From: Cyanidium caldarium
Taxonomy: Eukaryota > Rhodophyta > Bangiophyceae > Cyanidiales > Cyanidiaceae
DNA: 64,000 nucleotides
Direction of reading: 5' to 3'
Assembly (NCBI GenBank): GCA_026184775.1
Contig: JANCYW010000002.1
Coordinates: forward strand, 496,001-560,000
In this document: in pieces, positions 18,761 to 27,846 of the stretch
How the letters are laid out: each line of letters begins with the position of its first letter
Numbering within the stretch: the stretch's first letter is position 1
Position numbers and translations under genes: made by a program
Notes under the pieces: model-generated
What the model saw: only the letters and a program-made list of their open reading frames with translations
What the model was told of the DNA's origin: nothing
The model's database searches: none

Positions 18761-21700
18761 ATGCGAATCTCACGCGAGTCCGACTCGGGCGTGGTGATGG
18801 CTGGCGGCGCCGCGACGCCAGCACCACCGGTAACGCAGCCCGCCTCGCCGTCGACCTCCCCACAACCGGCAGCGCCTGCGCCCGCCGTTGGCCCTCGGCT
18901 GGTCATGCGCTCCATGACGCTGACCAACTTCAAGTCGTACGGCGGCGCGGTGCAGGTGGGTCCATTTCACCGGCGCTTCACGGCCACCGTGGGACCGAAC
19001 GGCAGCGGCAAGTCGAACCTCATCGACGCGCTGTTGTTCGTGTTCGGCAAGCGCGCCAAGCAGATGCGTCTGTCCCGGGTGAGCGAACTCATTCACCGCT
19101 CGGAGCAGTATCCGGATGCGGACGCCGCCACGGTGAGTGTGGAGTTTTGCGAAATCGATGACGCCGCCGCCGCCGCCGCCGCGGGAGGCGACGATGCGGT
19201 CGGCGTCGAAGTGCCCGACAGCCGTTTCGTGGTGTCGCGCACTGCCTGCCGCAACAACACCTCCACGTACATGCTCAACGGCAACGCCAGCACTTTCACT
19301 GAAGTGACGCAGCTGTTTCGATCCAAGGGCGTCGACCTGGAGAATAACCGTTTCCTCATCCTGCAGGGCGAGGTGGAGCAGATCGCGCTGATGAAGCCCA
19401 AAGCGCCCAGTCCGCACGAGGACGGCCTGCTCGAGTACCTCGAGGACATCGTCGGCACCAACCGATACGTGGAGCCGATCGATGCAGCCGCCAGGGATGT
19501 GGAGCGCCTCAACGAGGAGCGCACCGTGCGCTTGAATCGCGTCAAGGTGGTCGACCGCGAGCGCGAAGCCCTCGAGGAGGCCAAGTGCGAGGCCGAGCAG
19601 TATCTGGTGCTGGAACACGAGCTCAACGCCAAGCGCTTGCAGCACGCTCAGTGCATGGAGGCAGCCGCCACGCAGCAGCTGGGAGAGGCGCGCGGTCGAT
19701 GCGCCGCGTTGGAGGAGCAGTGCCAGGCCGAGTTGGCCGGCGCCGCCGAAGCTCAGGCGCGCCTGCAGCAAATCGAGGCGCAACACCGGGCGGAGAAACG
19801 TGAGCACCACGAGATCGAGACCACCATGAAGCAAGTGCTGGCCAACTTTGCCGAGTACGAGAAACGCGACGTGCAGTTGCGCGAGGACGTGAAGCATACG
19901 CTGCAGCGCAAGAACAAGTTGCAGGACGCCGCCAAGAAGGAGGAGAAGCGCGCTGCCGAGTGCGAGCGCACCGCCGACGAACAGCGCAAGGCTCAGACAC
20001 AGACCGAGCTTGAGCTGGGACAGTTGCGGGAACAACTGCGCGCCGCCGAACAACAAGTGGAGGCGGTGTACGAGTCCATTCGCGACCGGACCAGCGACGT
20101 GCGCGCCGAGCTGGAACGCCAGCAGACGGCGCTGCTGCCGTTACGGCAGCAGTTGGACGAGGCACGCCAACAGCGGGATGTGGCCTTGCAAGAGTGCACC
20201 CTGCTCGACGCCAAGGCGGCGGCGCCGGGGCAAGCACTGGAGGAGGCGACGGCGCAGCGCCAGTTGCTGCATCAGCAAATCGCTGCGCTGGAGACGGAGG
20301 TGGCCGAGCAGGCGGCGCCGGCGCAAGCGGCAGCGCAACAGCGGCTGGCCGATGCCGAACGCGCTCTGGAGGCGGCGCGGGCGGCGGAACGCGAAGCCAC
20401 TGCTCGGTTGGCGCTGTTGCGGCGGACGGCAGAGGAGGCGCGTGCTGGCGCCGCCGCCGAGCATGGCCGCTCCCGGGTGTTGCACGCGCTGACGGAGGCG
20501 GCGCGTCGTGGCAAACTGCACGGTCTGGTCGGTCGTCTGGGCGATCTGGGCGACACCGATGCGCAGTACGAGGTGGCCATGGCGGCCGCCGCCGGCGCCG
20601 CTTTCGATCAGATCGTGGTGGAGCGCGTGGAGGATGCGCAGGCGTGCATCGAGTACCTGCGGCAGCATCAAATCGGGCGCGCCACCTTCATCGTGCTCAA
20701 CAAGCTGGAGCACCTGCATGCAGCGATGAACAGCACCAGCTATCCGGCGCCGGAGCAGGCGCCGCGCCTGTTCGACTTGGTGCGCGTCGCCGACGAGGCG
20801 TACCGCGTGGCCTTCTACTTTGTGCTGCGCAACACACTGTTGGCACGCGATTTGGAGCAGGCGACGCGGCTGGCCTACCAGCCGACACGGCGCAACCGGG
20901 TGGTGACGCTGGCCGGGCAACTCATTGAGGCGTCGGGCGCGATGAGCGGCGGCGGAAATCAGACCGGCAACCTGCCAGTGGGGCGTCTGGGGCGCCGCGG
21001 TGGCACCAGCAGCCGCGGTCGCGCCGAGACGGCCGACGCCGAGAACGTCACCGAGGCGGAGATGCGCACGGCGCAGCAGCGCGTGGACGCCGCGGCGCAA
21101 GCATTGGCGCAAGCGGAGACGAAGCGGCGTGCCGCCGCCGAGGCGCTCCGCGATGCGCATCACACGCTGGAGCGTTTGCGTGGCGAGCTGGAGAGCCGAC
21201 AACGGCAGGCGCACGACCTGGCGTCGCGGCTGCTCGAGCTGCAGGCGCGTGCCGCGGAGCCGCATCTGGAGCCGGCGGAGCGGCGGCGCCATGCAGAGTT
21301 GCGCGAGCGCTTGCTGCCGCAGCACGAGCGTCAGGTGGCCGAGGCCACTGCGGCGGCGGAGTCGCTGGAGGCAGCAGTGCATCAATTGCAGGAGCGCATT
21401 GTGGCGGCGGGCGGGCCGCGGCTGGCATCCGCCAAGGCGGCCGCGGAGGAGGCGCGCGCGCGGCTCGCCGAAGAGTCCAAAGCGCTGGCCAAGGCGGCGG
21501 CGGCGGCGGAGGCGGCCACGGCAGCCGTGGACAAAGCCAAGGCGTCCGCGGCCGCCGCGCACACCGAGGTGGCGACGCTGGACGAACAACATCGGGCGCT
21601 GCTGGAGCAGATTGCGCATCTCGAGGGCGAGGCGGAGACGGTGGCGCGCGCGCAGGCTGAACTGCGCGAGGCGCTCGACGCCAAGGCCAAGGCGCTGACG

Positions 21701-22771
21701 GCGATGCAGTCCGAGATGGATGCGCAGCGCGCTTCGATGGCGGATGTGCGCCGCCGCGAGCTGGATCTGCGGCATCATATCGAGGATGCGAAGAAGCAGG
21801 CTCGCGAGTTGCAGGCCAGCGTATCGCAGTGGCAGCGACAAGCGCGGCAGGCGGAGGCGGCCATGCGCCAGGCGGTGGAGACCATGCCGGCGCTCTTTGA
21901 AAATGATGATGCGATCGCCGAGAGGGATGAAGAGACCGAGCGAGGAGCGTCGCCACCACCACGAGGCGGTCCGCCGGCGTCGGCTGCCGCCTCCGCCGAA
22001 ACGCTGGCGCTGGAGATCGCGGCGCTGGAGCAGAGCCTGCAGCAACTGCATCCCAATCTGGGGGCGCTGGCCGAGTACGTCAAGAAAGAGCGCGAATATG
22101 CCGAGCGCGTCGCCGAGCTCGACGCCCTCACCGAGCAGCGGGACCGCGCGCGCCGTGAACACGAACAGCTGCGCCGGCGCCGCCTGGAGGAGTTCATGGC
22201 CGGCTTTGGTTTCATCGCCAACAAACTCAAAGAGATGTACCAGATGATCACTTTCGGGGGTGATGCTGAGCTGGAGCTGGTCGACTCGCTGGATCCGTTC
22301 GCCGAGGGCGTCGCCTTCTCGGTGCGCCCGCCGAAGAAGAGCTGGAAACACATCAGCAACCTGTCGGGCGGCGAGAAGACACTCGCCAGCATGTCACTGG
22401 TGTTCGCGCTGCATCAGTACAAGCCGACGCCGCTCTATATCATGGACGAGATCGACGCGGCGCTCGACTTTCGCAACGTGAGCATTGTGGCGCACTACAT
22501 CCGCGAGCGCGCCCACAACGCCCAGTTCTTCATCATCTCGCTGCGCAACGATATGTTCGAACTGGCCGACCGACTGCTCGGAGTGTACAAGTCGCGCAAC
22601 ACCAGTCACACCGTCAGCATCGATCCGGCGCGGTTCGTGCTGTACCACGTTGCACCCGACAAGGAGAACGTCGGGCAGGCGGGTGCTCCAGCGCAGGCGT
22701 CGAAATTATCCATGGAGAATGCCGCAGAAGGGCCGCGACCGCCTGCCGCACCCGTCGCCTTGTGTCCCTGA
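18761..22771 (+). CDS. SMC4: Condensin subunit SMC4
   Basis: A 1336-residue SMC ATPase of condensin, which compacts chromosomes in mitosis. The head begins with NFKSYGGAVQVGPFH and Walker A GPNGSGKS at 78-85. The SMC4-specific blocks SRVSELIHRSEQ and LILQGEVEQIALMKPKAPSP are present. Two long Ala/Glu/Gln-rich coiled coils flank the hinge at about 586-730 (LVGRLGDLGDTDAQYEVAMA). The C-terminal head has the ABC signature LSGGEKTLASMS from residue ~1201 and Walker B YIMDEIDAALD about 25 residues later. Coils are unusually rich in alanine, which I read as GC bias. The ATG at 18761 is used; another at 18797 is possible. Confidence 0.97.
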   Translation: MRISRESDSGVVMAGGAATPAPPVTQPASPSTSPQPAAPAPAVGPRLVMRSMTLTNFKSYGGAVQVGPFHRRFTATVGPNGSGKSNLIDALLFVFGKRAKQMRLSRVSELIHRSEQYPDADAATVSVEFCEIDDAAAAAAAGGDDAVGVEVPDSRFVVSRTACRNNTSTYMLNGNASTFTEVTQLFRSKGVDLENNRFLILQGEVEQIALMKPKAPSPHEDGLLEYLEDIVGTNRYVEPIDAAARDVERLNEERTVRLNRVKVVDREREALEEAKCEAEQYLVLEHELNAKRLQHAQCMEAAATQQLGEARGRCAALEEQCQAELAGAAEAQARLQQIEAQHRAEKREHHEIETTMKQVLANFAEYEKRDVQLREDVKHTLQRKNKLQDAAKKEEKRAAECERTADEQRKAQTQTELELGQLREQLRAAEQQVEAVYESIRDRTSDVRAELERQQTALLPLRQQLDEARQQRDVALQECTLLDAKAAAPGQALEEATAQRQLLHQQIAALETEVAEQAAPAQAAAQQRLADAERALEAARAAEREATARLALLRRTAEEARAGAAAEHGRSRVLHALTEAARRGKLHGLVGRLGDLGDTDAQYEVAMAAAAGAAFDQIVVERVEDAQACIEYLRQHQIGRATFIVLNKLEHLHAAMNSTSYPAPEQAPRLFDLVRVADEAYRVAFYFVLRNTLLARDLEQATRLAYQPTRRNRVVTLAGQLIEASGAMSGGGNQTGNLPVGRLGRRGGTSSRGRAETADAENVTEAEMRTAQQRVDAAAQALAQAETKRRAAAEALRDAHHTLERLRGELESRQRQAHDLASRLLELQARAAEPHLEPAERRRHAELRERLLPQHERQVAEATAAAESLEAAVHQLQERIVAAGGPRLASAKAAAEEARARLAEESKALAKAAAAAEAATAAVDKAKASAAAAHTEVATLDEQHRALLEQIAHLEGEAETVARAQAELREALDAKAKALTAMQSEMDAQRASMADVRRRELDLRHHIEDAKKQARELQASVSQWQRQARQAEAAMRQAVETMPALFENDDAIAERDEETERGASPPPRGGPPASAAASAETLALEIAALEQSLQQLHPNLGALAEYVKKEREYAERVAELDALTEQRDRARREHEQLRRRRLEEFMAGFGFIANKLKEMYQMITFGGDAELELVDSLDPFAEGVAFSVRPPKKSWKHISNLSGGEKTLASMSLVFALHQYKPTPLYIMDEIDAALDFRNVSIVAHYIRERAHNAQFFIISLRNDMFELADRLLGVYKSRNTSHTVSIDPARFVLYHVAPDKENVGQAGAPAQASKLSMENAAEGPRPPAAPVALCP

Positions 22772-22994
22772 CCACGATAAACACGCAAACGTTGATTCTG
22801 CGCCCACAACGTTTCCCGGCTTTTCGTGAACGAGACAGCTGCACCCACCCACCCACAGCGCGCCTCGCTCCTGTCTGGCCACGGGGCCCGTCGTCGTGTC
22901 GAGATCTCGCGCGCGATGCGCATCGCGCCGTTTCGCGATGTGGCGGCGGCGGCGGTGGTGGTGGTGGTGGTGGTTGCGCAGGGTCTCGGAAACA
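22772..22994. repeat. Short intergenic region with GGC/GGT triplet repeats
   Basis: Lies between SMC4 and the ECD gene. A (GGC)n(GGT)n tract spans about 22940-22974. An upstream in-frame ATG at 22938 would translate the tract into a tryptophan run, which argues against that start. Confidence 0.5.
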
Positions 22995-24420
22995 ATGGGT
23001 TCCGCGGGGGCACGGACGACGACCGCCGCGCCCGACACGGTGTATTACACGTGGTACATACCTCGTTGCGCATCCCCGCCGCTGGAAGATCCCTCGTTCG
23101 CGCCATACAATGCAGTGCAGTGGGCTCGTTGGGCGACCGAGTCGGCGCACCGCGAGGGCATCCCCGCGGGGTACGTGTGGTTCCGCGAGGGTTTCTGTCT
23201 GTGGCCGGGGACGGTGGCGGCGGCGGCGGCGGCGGCGGCGGCTCCGAATGAGCACTGGTGGCTGGTGCAGGGTCACGCCCATTATGGAGACGCGCTGGGT
23301 GATGAGGGGCTGGTAGCGTGGTTGCTGGCGCGGTTGACGCAACAGGTGCGGGGCAGTGTGGCTCGGTGTTACGATTCCGACGGGGAGTTTCTGCTGTGGG
23401 ATGCGATGGAGCGACAGAGCAGCGGACAGGACGGTGAGGAGGAGACGTTGCAGGCAGTGTTGTGGGATGGCAAGGTGGTGGCGATGCCGGCGAGTGAGGT
23501 GGAGGTGCTGGTGAGCAGTGCGGCGGATACGACGGATATCGTGTCTACGATGATGACTCAAGCGCTGCGCACGCGTCCGGCCATCCGGGTGCTGGAAGCG
23601 CCATCGGATGAGTGGCGGCATCGAGCGCGCTTGGATCTACCAACAACGGTCGTAGCGTGTTTACGGCGGGCGCCGTGGTTGCTACCGCGGTTTGTGAATG
23701 CGTTTTGCGATCAGCCGAACGCAAGCGCCGTCGACTCGGACCGCGGCCGGTTAGATGTGGAGGGCGCGTGGCGGCCGGTGGTATTGACGTTATCGCGGGT
23801 GCTGTACGCGCGTCTGTGGTTCTGTGCGCAAGCGATGCGGTTTGAACAGGGGGAGAGGTTGTCGGCCGATGCGCTGGCGCGGTGTTTGGGCACCGCGGTG
23901 GCCGCGGGGGCTGCGCGCTATCTGCAGCAATTGCAAGCGTGCGCCGATGGCGGGGACGGCTCAGAGAAGGATGCGGGGTTTGACGCCGATCTGGGCGGTC
24001 TCGATATGGACCGAGTAGCGCCCGCCGTGGATCCGGTGTGGCGATACGAGCAGGAGATGGTGTCGCGGCGGCGGGCACTGGCCGACTATCGACGACAGCT
24101 GGCGCGACGTGGCTACTTTCAGGGCATCAAACCGCACAGTGCGGAGTGGCAACAGGCGGAGGTGGCGCTGCGACGCGAGTGGCAGTCGCGATATCGGTCG
24201 GACGATGCGCCGGCCCGTTGGTGGCTGCGACTGGCGCGGGAGACCCTGGCGCGCACATCGGCGACGGATGTTGCGGAAGACGACGCCGAGCGGATGGAAG
24301 CGTCCTTGCCGCCGGATCAAGCCGTGGACGACAATTCGTGGCTGACCGGCGCAGCGGCCGCGCCCGAGGAGAGCGACGGTAGTGTGGATGCCGAGTCGCC
24401 GCTGCTCACTTACGCGGCCA

Positions 24421-24451
<31 letters not shown>

Positions 24452-24695
24452 TGATGCTGGAGAAGAGGAGAGCGGCGGGGAGACGCAACGGTGGGTGCAG
24501 CGTGTATTGCAACGGCTGGGACTGGAAGACGAAGACGAACTGCTGGCGACGCCGTGCTCCTCCGAGGAGTCATCCTCGTCGACTCTGCATGTCGAATGCC
24601 CAGACGGCACCGAGGACGCCCTGGTGGCCGCGGATGCGTGGGACGCAGCCCACGCGGCAGGTTTGGGCGCACCGCTCCACCCGTCGCCGCGATAA
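22995..24695 (+). CDS. ECD: Ecdysoneless (ECD/SGT1) homologue
   Basis: A 566-residue protein of the Ecdysoneless family, which binds the splicing factor Prp8 and the R2TP chaperone and supports cell-cycle progression in animals and fungi. Matching landmarks are YYTWYIPRC at the N-terminus, the EHWWLVQGHAHYGD block where animal ECD has its EDEWFIVYV block, the YDSDGEFLLWDA motif (DNDGEFLLIEA in animals), then VVACLRRAPWLLPRFVNAFC and LARRGYFQGIKPHSAEW near the family's KKNDYFKGLIEGS. The C-terminus is acidic, with a DEDEDEDEDDD run. The ATG at 22995 puts the conserved start close to the N-terminus. The family call is strong; the role here is inferred. Confidence 0.85.
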
Positions 24696-24868
24696 AACCG
24701 GCGCGCTGTGCCCGACGCCAAGTGCAGCCAGTGTTCTCCGGTTCTGCCGGCTGTCTCGTCCTTCGCTTGCATCGGATTAGGTGTCGATTTACAGTACTGC
24801 TTCGATCCGCTACGAAGGACAGTCAATGCTACCTACCGATCCGGTGGTTGCTGCCCGCACACATCCCT

Positions 24869-25567
24869 TCATCCGTCTCGTTTGCCCCTCCGGTGGTGTC
24901 GGGCGGCGCGCGCCACCATGCGTTGGCTGCGGATAAAGCCGCCAGCGCCGAAACGGCGGTTGCCGACGACCCTGCCGGCGGTGAGCACGCCGCGACCGCG
25001 CATGGCGTGGGCAGCGACCGCCTCCTGGTGTTCGGCATCGGCAGCCTCCTGCTCCCAGAAAGCTTGTTCGCGCGCCTCCTCTTCCTGCTCGTCGGCCGCC
25101 CAGCCGGAACCGGCCGGCAGCGCCCAGGCACCCGACGGTAAGGATGGAGGCGCTGGGGTGATGGGCGAGCTGATGACGGTGGAGGTGAGTGTGGCCATCT
25201 GGACCCAGGTGGCCCGCATCAGCAGACGCAGCGGCTCTTGCCGCCACCCGCCATGGGTTATGATGGTCCCGTTCAGCTCGCGTCGCACCCAACACGAGTC
25301 AAAGGCGGATTTGCACAGCGGACAGGTGGCGCGCACCAGCGCCCACGACAATATGCACGACGCGCAAAAGGTGTGGTGGCAGTGTGGGAGACGCAGGCGA
25401 TTGCACTCGGTGGCGACGGTATCACAGCACACCGCGCACCAGGATGATTCGGCTTCGTCTTCTTCAGCGGCCAGGTTCAGCGCGGCGTCTTTGCCCGCGG
25501 CTGCAGCAGACGTCGCGGCTGCTGCACCCGCGGGCGAAGTTGGCGACGCCGGGTACGCGCCGGACAT
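24869..25567 (-). CDS. RING-finger protein, probable E3 ubiquitin ligase
   Basis: A 232-residue protein with one C3HC4 RING at residues 44-85 (C44, C47, C63, H65, C68, C71, C82, C85). It is preceded by an Ala/Glu-rich leader and followed by a WVRRELNGTIITHGGWRQE stretch and an acidic helix rich in E, A and Q. The tail is basic (ARAARHHRRGKRDG). RING proteins of this kind recruit E2 enzymes; the substrate is unknown. The frame is open upstream to 26137, but the ATG at 25567 is the first that opens a compact protein. It is divergent from alpha-tubulin. Confidence 0.75.
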   Translation of the reverse strand: MSGAYPASPTSPAGAAAATSAAAAGKDAALNLAAEEDEAESSWCAVCCDTVATECNRLRLPHCHHTFCASCILSWALVRATCPLCKSAFDSCWVRRELNGTIITHGGWRQEPLRLLMRATWVQMATLTSTVISSPITPAPPSLPSGAWALPAGSGWAADEQEEEAREQAFWEQEAADAEHQEAVAAHAMRGRGVLTAGRVVGNRRFGAGGFIRSQRMVARAARHHRRGKRDG

Positions 25568-25641
25568 GACGATGGAGGGGGAGGGCGTCGACGTGCAGCT
25601 GCTGTCCCTAGTGCATGGAGTGCCCGCAAATTTCCGACGGG

Positions 25642-25675
25642 TCGAACGGCTTTCGAACGGCTGTGTCCGAACGGC
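25642..25675. repeat. Three short direct copies of (T/C)CGAACGGC
   Basis: Copies lie at 25642-25650, 25653-25661 and 25667-25675 (the last begins with C), 75-108 bp upstream of the RING gene start. The same TTCGAACGGC string occurs at 40131-40140 upstream of the DUF547 gene. They could be protein-binding sites. Confidence 0.35.
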
Positions 25676-25932
25676 GGCCACTGGAGAAAGGCACCGCCAA
25701 ACCGTCCCTCGATGACAACCCCACGTCGCAGCCCTGACCCGTGGCCCGATGTGCCACGAGCGCGTATCCAGTCCAGCAGTAACGACCTCGTCGCTGTCCG
25801 CCCTCGGCGACGAGGGCAGGGCCACTCCCTGCCGACGACGCAGCGAACTGGAAATGGAATCCTCGTGCGCAGCGGACCGCGCCGAGGCGGTGCGAGCTGT
25901 GCGCATCGCTTGGCGAAAAGATTTCCTTCTAT

Positions 25933-25948
25933 GATATTCTAGAATATC
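25933..25948. promoter_or_regulatory. 16-bp perfect palindrome with a heat-shock-element-like centre
   Basis: GATATTCTAGAATATC reads the same on both strands. Its core TTCTAGAA has the inverted TTC/GAA arrangement of a heat shock factor half-site pair. It lies about 255 bp upstream of the alpha-tubulin ATG in an unusually AT-rich patch. Confidence 0.4.
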
Positions 25949-25995
25949 CCATCTAGCCGTTCCGAAATCGGGCCCGCGTTCGAAATTCAAACGAC

Positions 25996-26044
25996 GCGCC
26001 GCCAAACCGTGTCCCGGGCGATGTTCCCGCGCAGCCTTCCCGCC
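25996..26044. promoter_or_regulatory. Cluster of E2F-like motifs upstream of alpha-tubulin
   Basis: GCGCCGCCAAA at 25996-26006 (complement TTTGGCGGCGC), TTCCCGCGC at 26024-26032 and TTCCCGCC at 26037-26044 all resemble the E2F/DP core. They lie 158-206 bp upstream of the alpha-tubulin ATG. Confidence 0.4.
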
Positions 26045-26201
26045 CAGCCACCGCGCGGACTCTGGCGCTGTCGCGGCCGTCGGTGGCTGACGCTGGCGTG
26101 TGTGTCTGTGTGTGTGCGTGTGTGTGTCGGTTCGCACAGCTCGGTGGAGACTCCCGAATTTTCTTTGCTGAGCTTATCGTATCGACACCTCTGCCGTCAT
26201 C

Positions 26202-27548
26202 ATGCGCGAAGTCATCTCACTGCACATTGGGCAGGCCGGCGTGCAAGTGGCCAACGCCTGTTGGGAGCTGTTCTGCCTGGAGCACGGCATCCTGCCCGAT
26301 GGCACCATGGCCAGCCGCGACTCGGCCATCGCCGCGGCCAACAACGCCTCGTTCGGCACGTTCTTCTCGGAGTCGGCGTCGGGCAAGCACGTGCCGCGCT
26401 GCCTGTTTCTGGATTTGGAGCCTTCAGTGATCGACGAGGTGCGCACCGGCGCGTATCGCCAGCTGTACCACCCGGAGCAGCTGATCAGCGGCCGCGAGGA
26501 CGCCGCGAACAACTATGCGCGCGGCCACTACACGGTGGGCAAGGAGATTGTGGACACGGCGTTGGACCGGATCCGCAAGTTGGCGGACAATTGCACCAGC
26601 CTGCAGGGCTTTCTGGTGTTCTCGTCGGTAGGCGGCGGTACCGGCTCCGGCCTGGGCTCGCTGCTGCTGGAGCGTCTGTCGGTGGATTACGGCAAGAAGA
26701 GCAAACTGGGCTTTACGGTGTATCCGTCGCCGCAGGTGAGCACCGCCGTGGTGGAGCCGTACAACTCGGTGCTGTCGACGCACGCGCTCCTGGAGCACAC
26801 CGACGTGGCGGTGCTGCTGGATAACGAGGCCATCTACGACATCTGTCGCCGCTCGCTGGATATCGAGCGTCCCACCTACAACAACCTGAACCGCCTGATC
26901 GCTCAGGTCATCTCGTCGTTGACGGCGTCGCTGCGCTTTGACGGCGCGTTGAACGTGGACCTCACCGAGTACCAGACCAACCTGGTGCCGTACCCGCGCA
27001 TACACTTTATGCTGTCGAGCTATGCACCGGTCATCTCCGCGGAGAAGGCCTATCATGAGCAGGGCAGCGTGGCCGAGATCACCACCGCGGCGTTCGACCC
27101 GGCGAACATGATGGCCAAGTGCGATCCGCGCCACGGAAAGTACATGGCGTGCTGCCTGATGTACCGCGGAGATGTGCAACCGAAGGACGTGAACTCGGCG
27201 GTCAAGTCCATCAAGGGCAAGCGCAGCATCCAGTTTGTGGATTGGTGCCCGTCCGGCTTCAAGGTTGGCATCAATTCACAGCCGCCGACGGTGGTGCCCA
27301 ACGGCGACCTGGCCAAGGTGCAGCGCGCCGTCTGCATGGTGAGCAACTCCACCGCCATCGCCGAGGTGTTCGCCCGCATCGACCACAAGTTCGACCTCAT
27401 GTACGCCAAACGTGCCTTTGTGCACTGGTACGTGGGCGAGGGCATGGAGGAGGGCGAGTTTAGCGAGGCGCGCGAGGATCTTGCGGCGCTCGAGAAGGAC
27501 TATATCGAGGTGGCTGCCGACTCGAACGAAGAGGAAGAGGAGTATTAG
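26202..27548 (+). CDS. TUBA: Alpha-tubulin
   Basis: A 448-residue alpha-tubulin, half of the microtubule dimer. It shows the MRE-type start ([23 protein letters not shown]), the GTP-binding GGGTGSG at about 144-150, the catalytic glutamate in [20 protein letters not shown] and a C-terminal acidic tail ending in a genetically encoded tyrosine (EEEEEY). The K40 loop differs from that of other alpha-tubulins: [19 protein letters not shown] replaces the usual Asp/Lys/Gly sequence and residue 40 is aspartate. The K40 acetylation site linked to stable axonemal microtubules is therefore absent. That fits a lineage without flagella. Length is typical. Confidence 0.98.
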   Translation: MREVISLHIGQAGVQVANACWELFCLEHGILPDGTMASRDSAIAAANNASFGTFFSESASGKHVPRCLFLDLEPSVIDEVRTGAYRQLYHPEQLISGREDAANNYARGHYTVGKEIVDTALDRIRKLADNCTSLQGFLVFSSVGGGTGSGLGSLLLERLSVDYGKKSKLGFTVYPSPQVSTAVVEPYNSVLSTHALLEHTDVAVLLDNEAIYDICRRSLDIERPTYNNLNRLIAQVISSLTASLRFDGALNVDLTEYQTNLVPYPRIHFMLSSYAPVISAEKAYHEQGSVAEITTAAFDPANMMAKCDPRHGKYMACCLMYRGDVQPKDVNSAVKSIKGKRSIQFVDWCPSGFKVGINSQPPTVVPNGDLAKVQRAVCMVSNSTAIAEVFARIDHKFDLMYAKRAFVHWYVGEGMEEGEFSEAREDLAALEKDYIEVAADSNEEEEEY

Positions 27549-27846
27549 AGGGAGCGCGCTCTCCGTCCGGTGTGAGGTGCTGCTGGTAAAACGTGGAATG
27601 CCCGATCGCTTCAAGGAAACGGGACAGTGTCTTGTGAATACCTTTTCCTCACGTCGCCGCGCTCGTCATCGCGTCAGACACTCCTCCGTGCGCGCGTTCC
27701 CCGCCTCAGCCAGGCGACCCGTCACCCGTCCGGGCGTCGTTCGGCTCTGCTGCAGCCGGCGCGCGCCCCTCCAGCGCCCGCCTCGCAGCGGGCTCGGTGG
27801 CTCCGCTCCTCGCGGCTACGACCTGCGGGCCTCGCCGCCCCCTCCC

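Larger units (their letters stand above)
25568..26201. promoter_or_regulatory. Shared upstream region of the RING gene and alpha-tubulin
   Basis: About 630 bp. From left to right it holds three (T/C)CGAACGGC copies, a 16-bp perfect palindrome, an AT-rich island with TTCGAAATTCAAA, three E2F-like motifs and a GT microsatellite near 26097-26129. No gene is recognised inside. Confidence 0.5.

Noticed and set aside
22896-22994. Upstream start for the ECD gene giving a tryptophan run
   Set aside because: The run is translation of a GGT repeat and the first codon is GTG. The ATG at 22995 starts just before the conserved block.
24869-26137. A 422-residue version of the RING protein
   Set aside because: It would extend through the tubulin promoter, including the palindrome and GT repeat. 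The upstream part has no ordered sequence.
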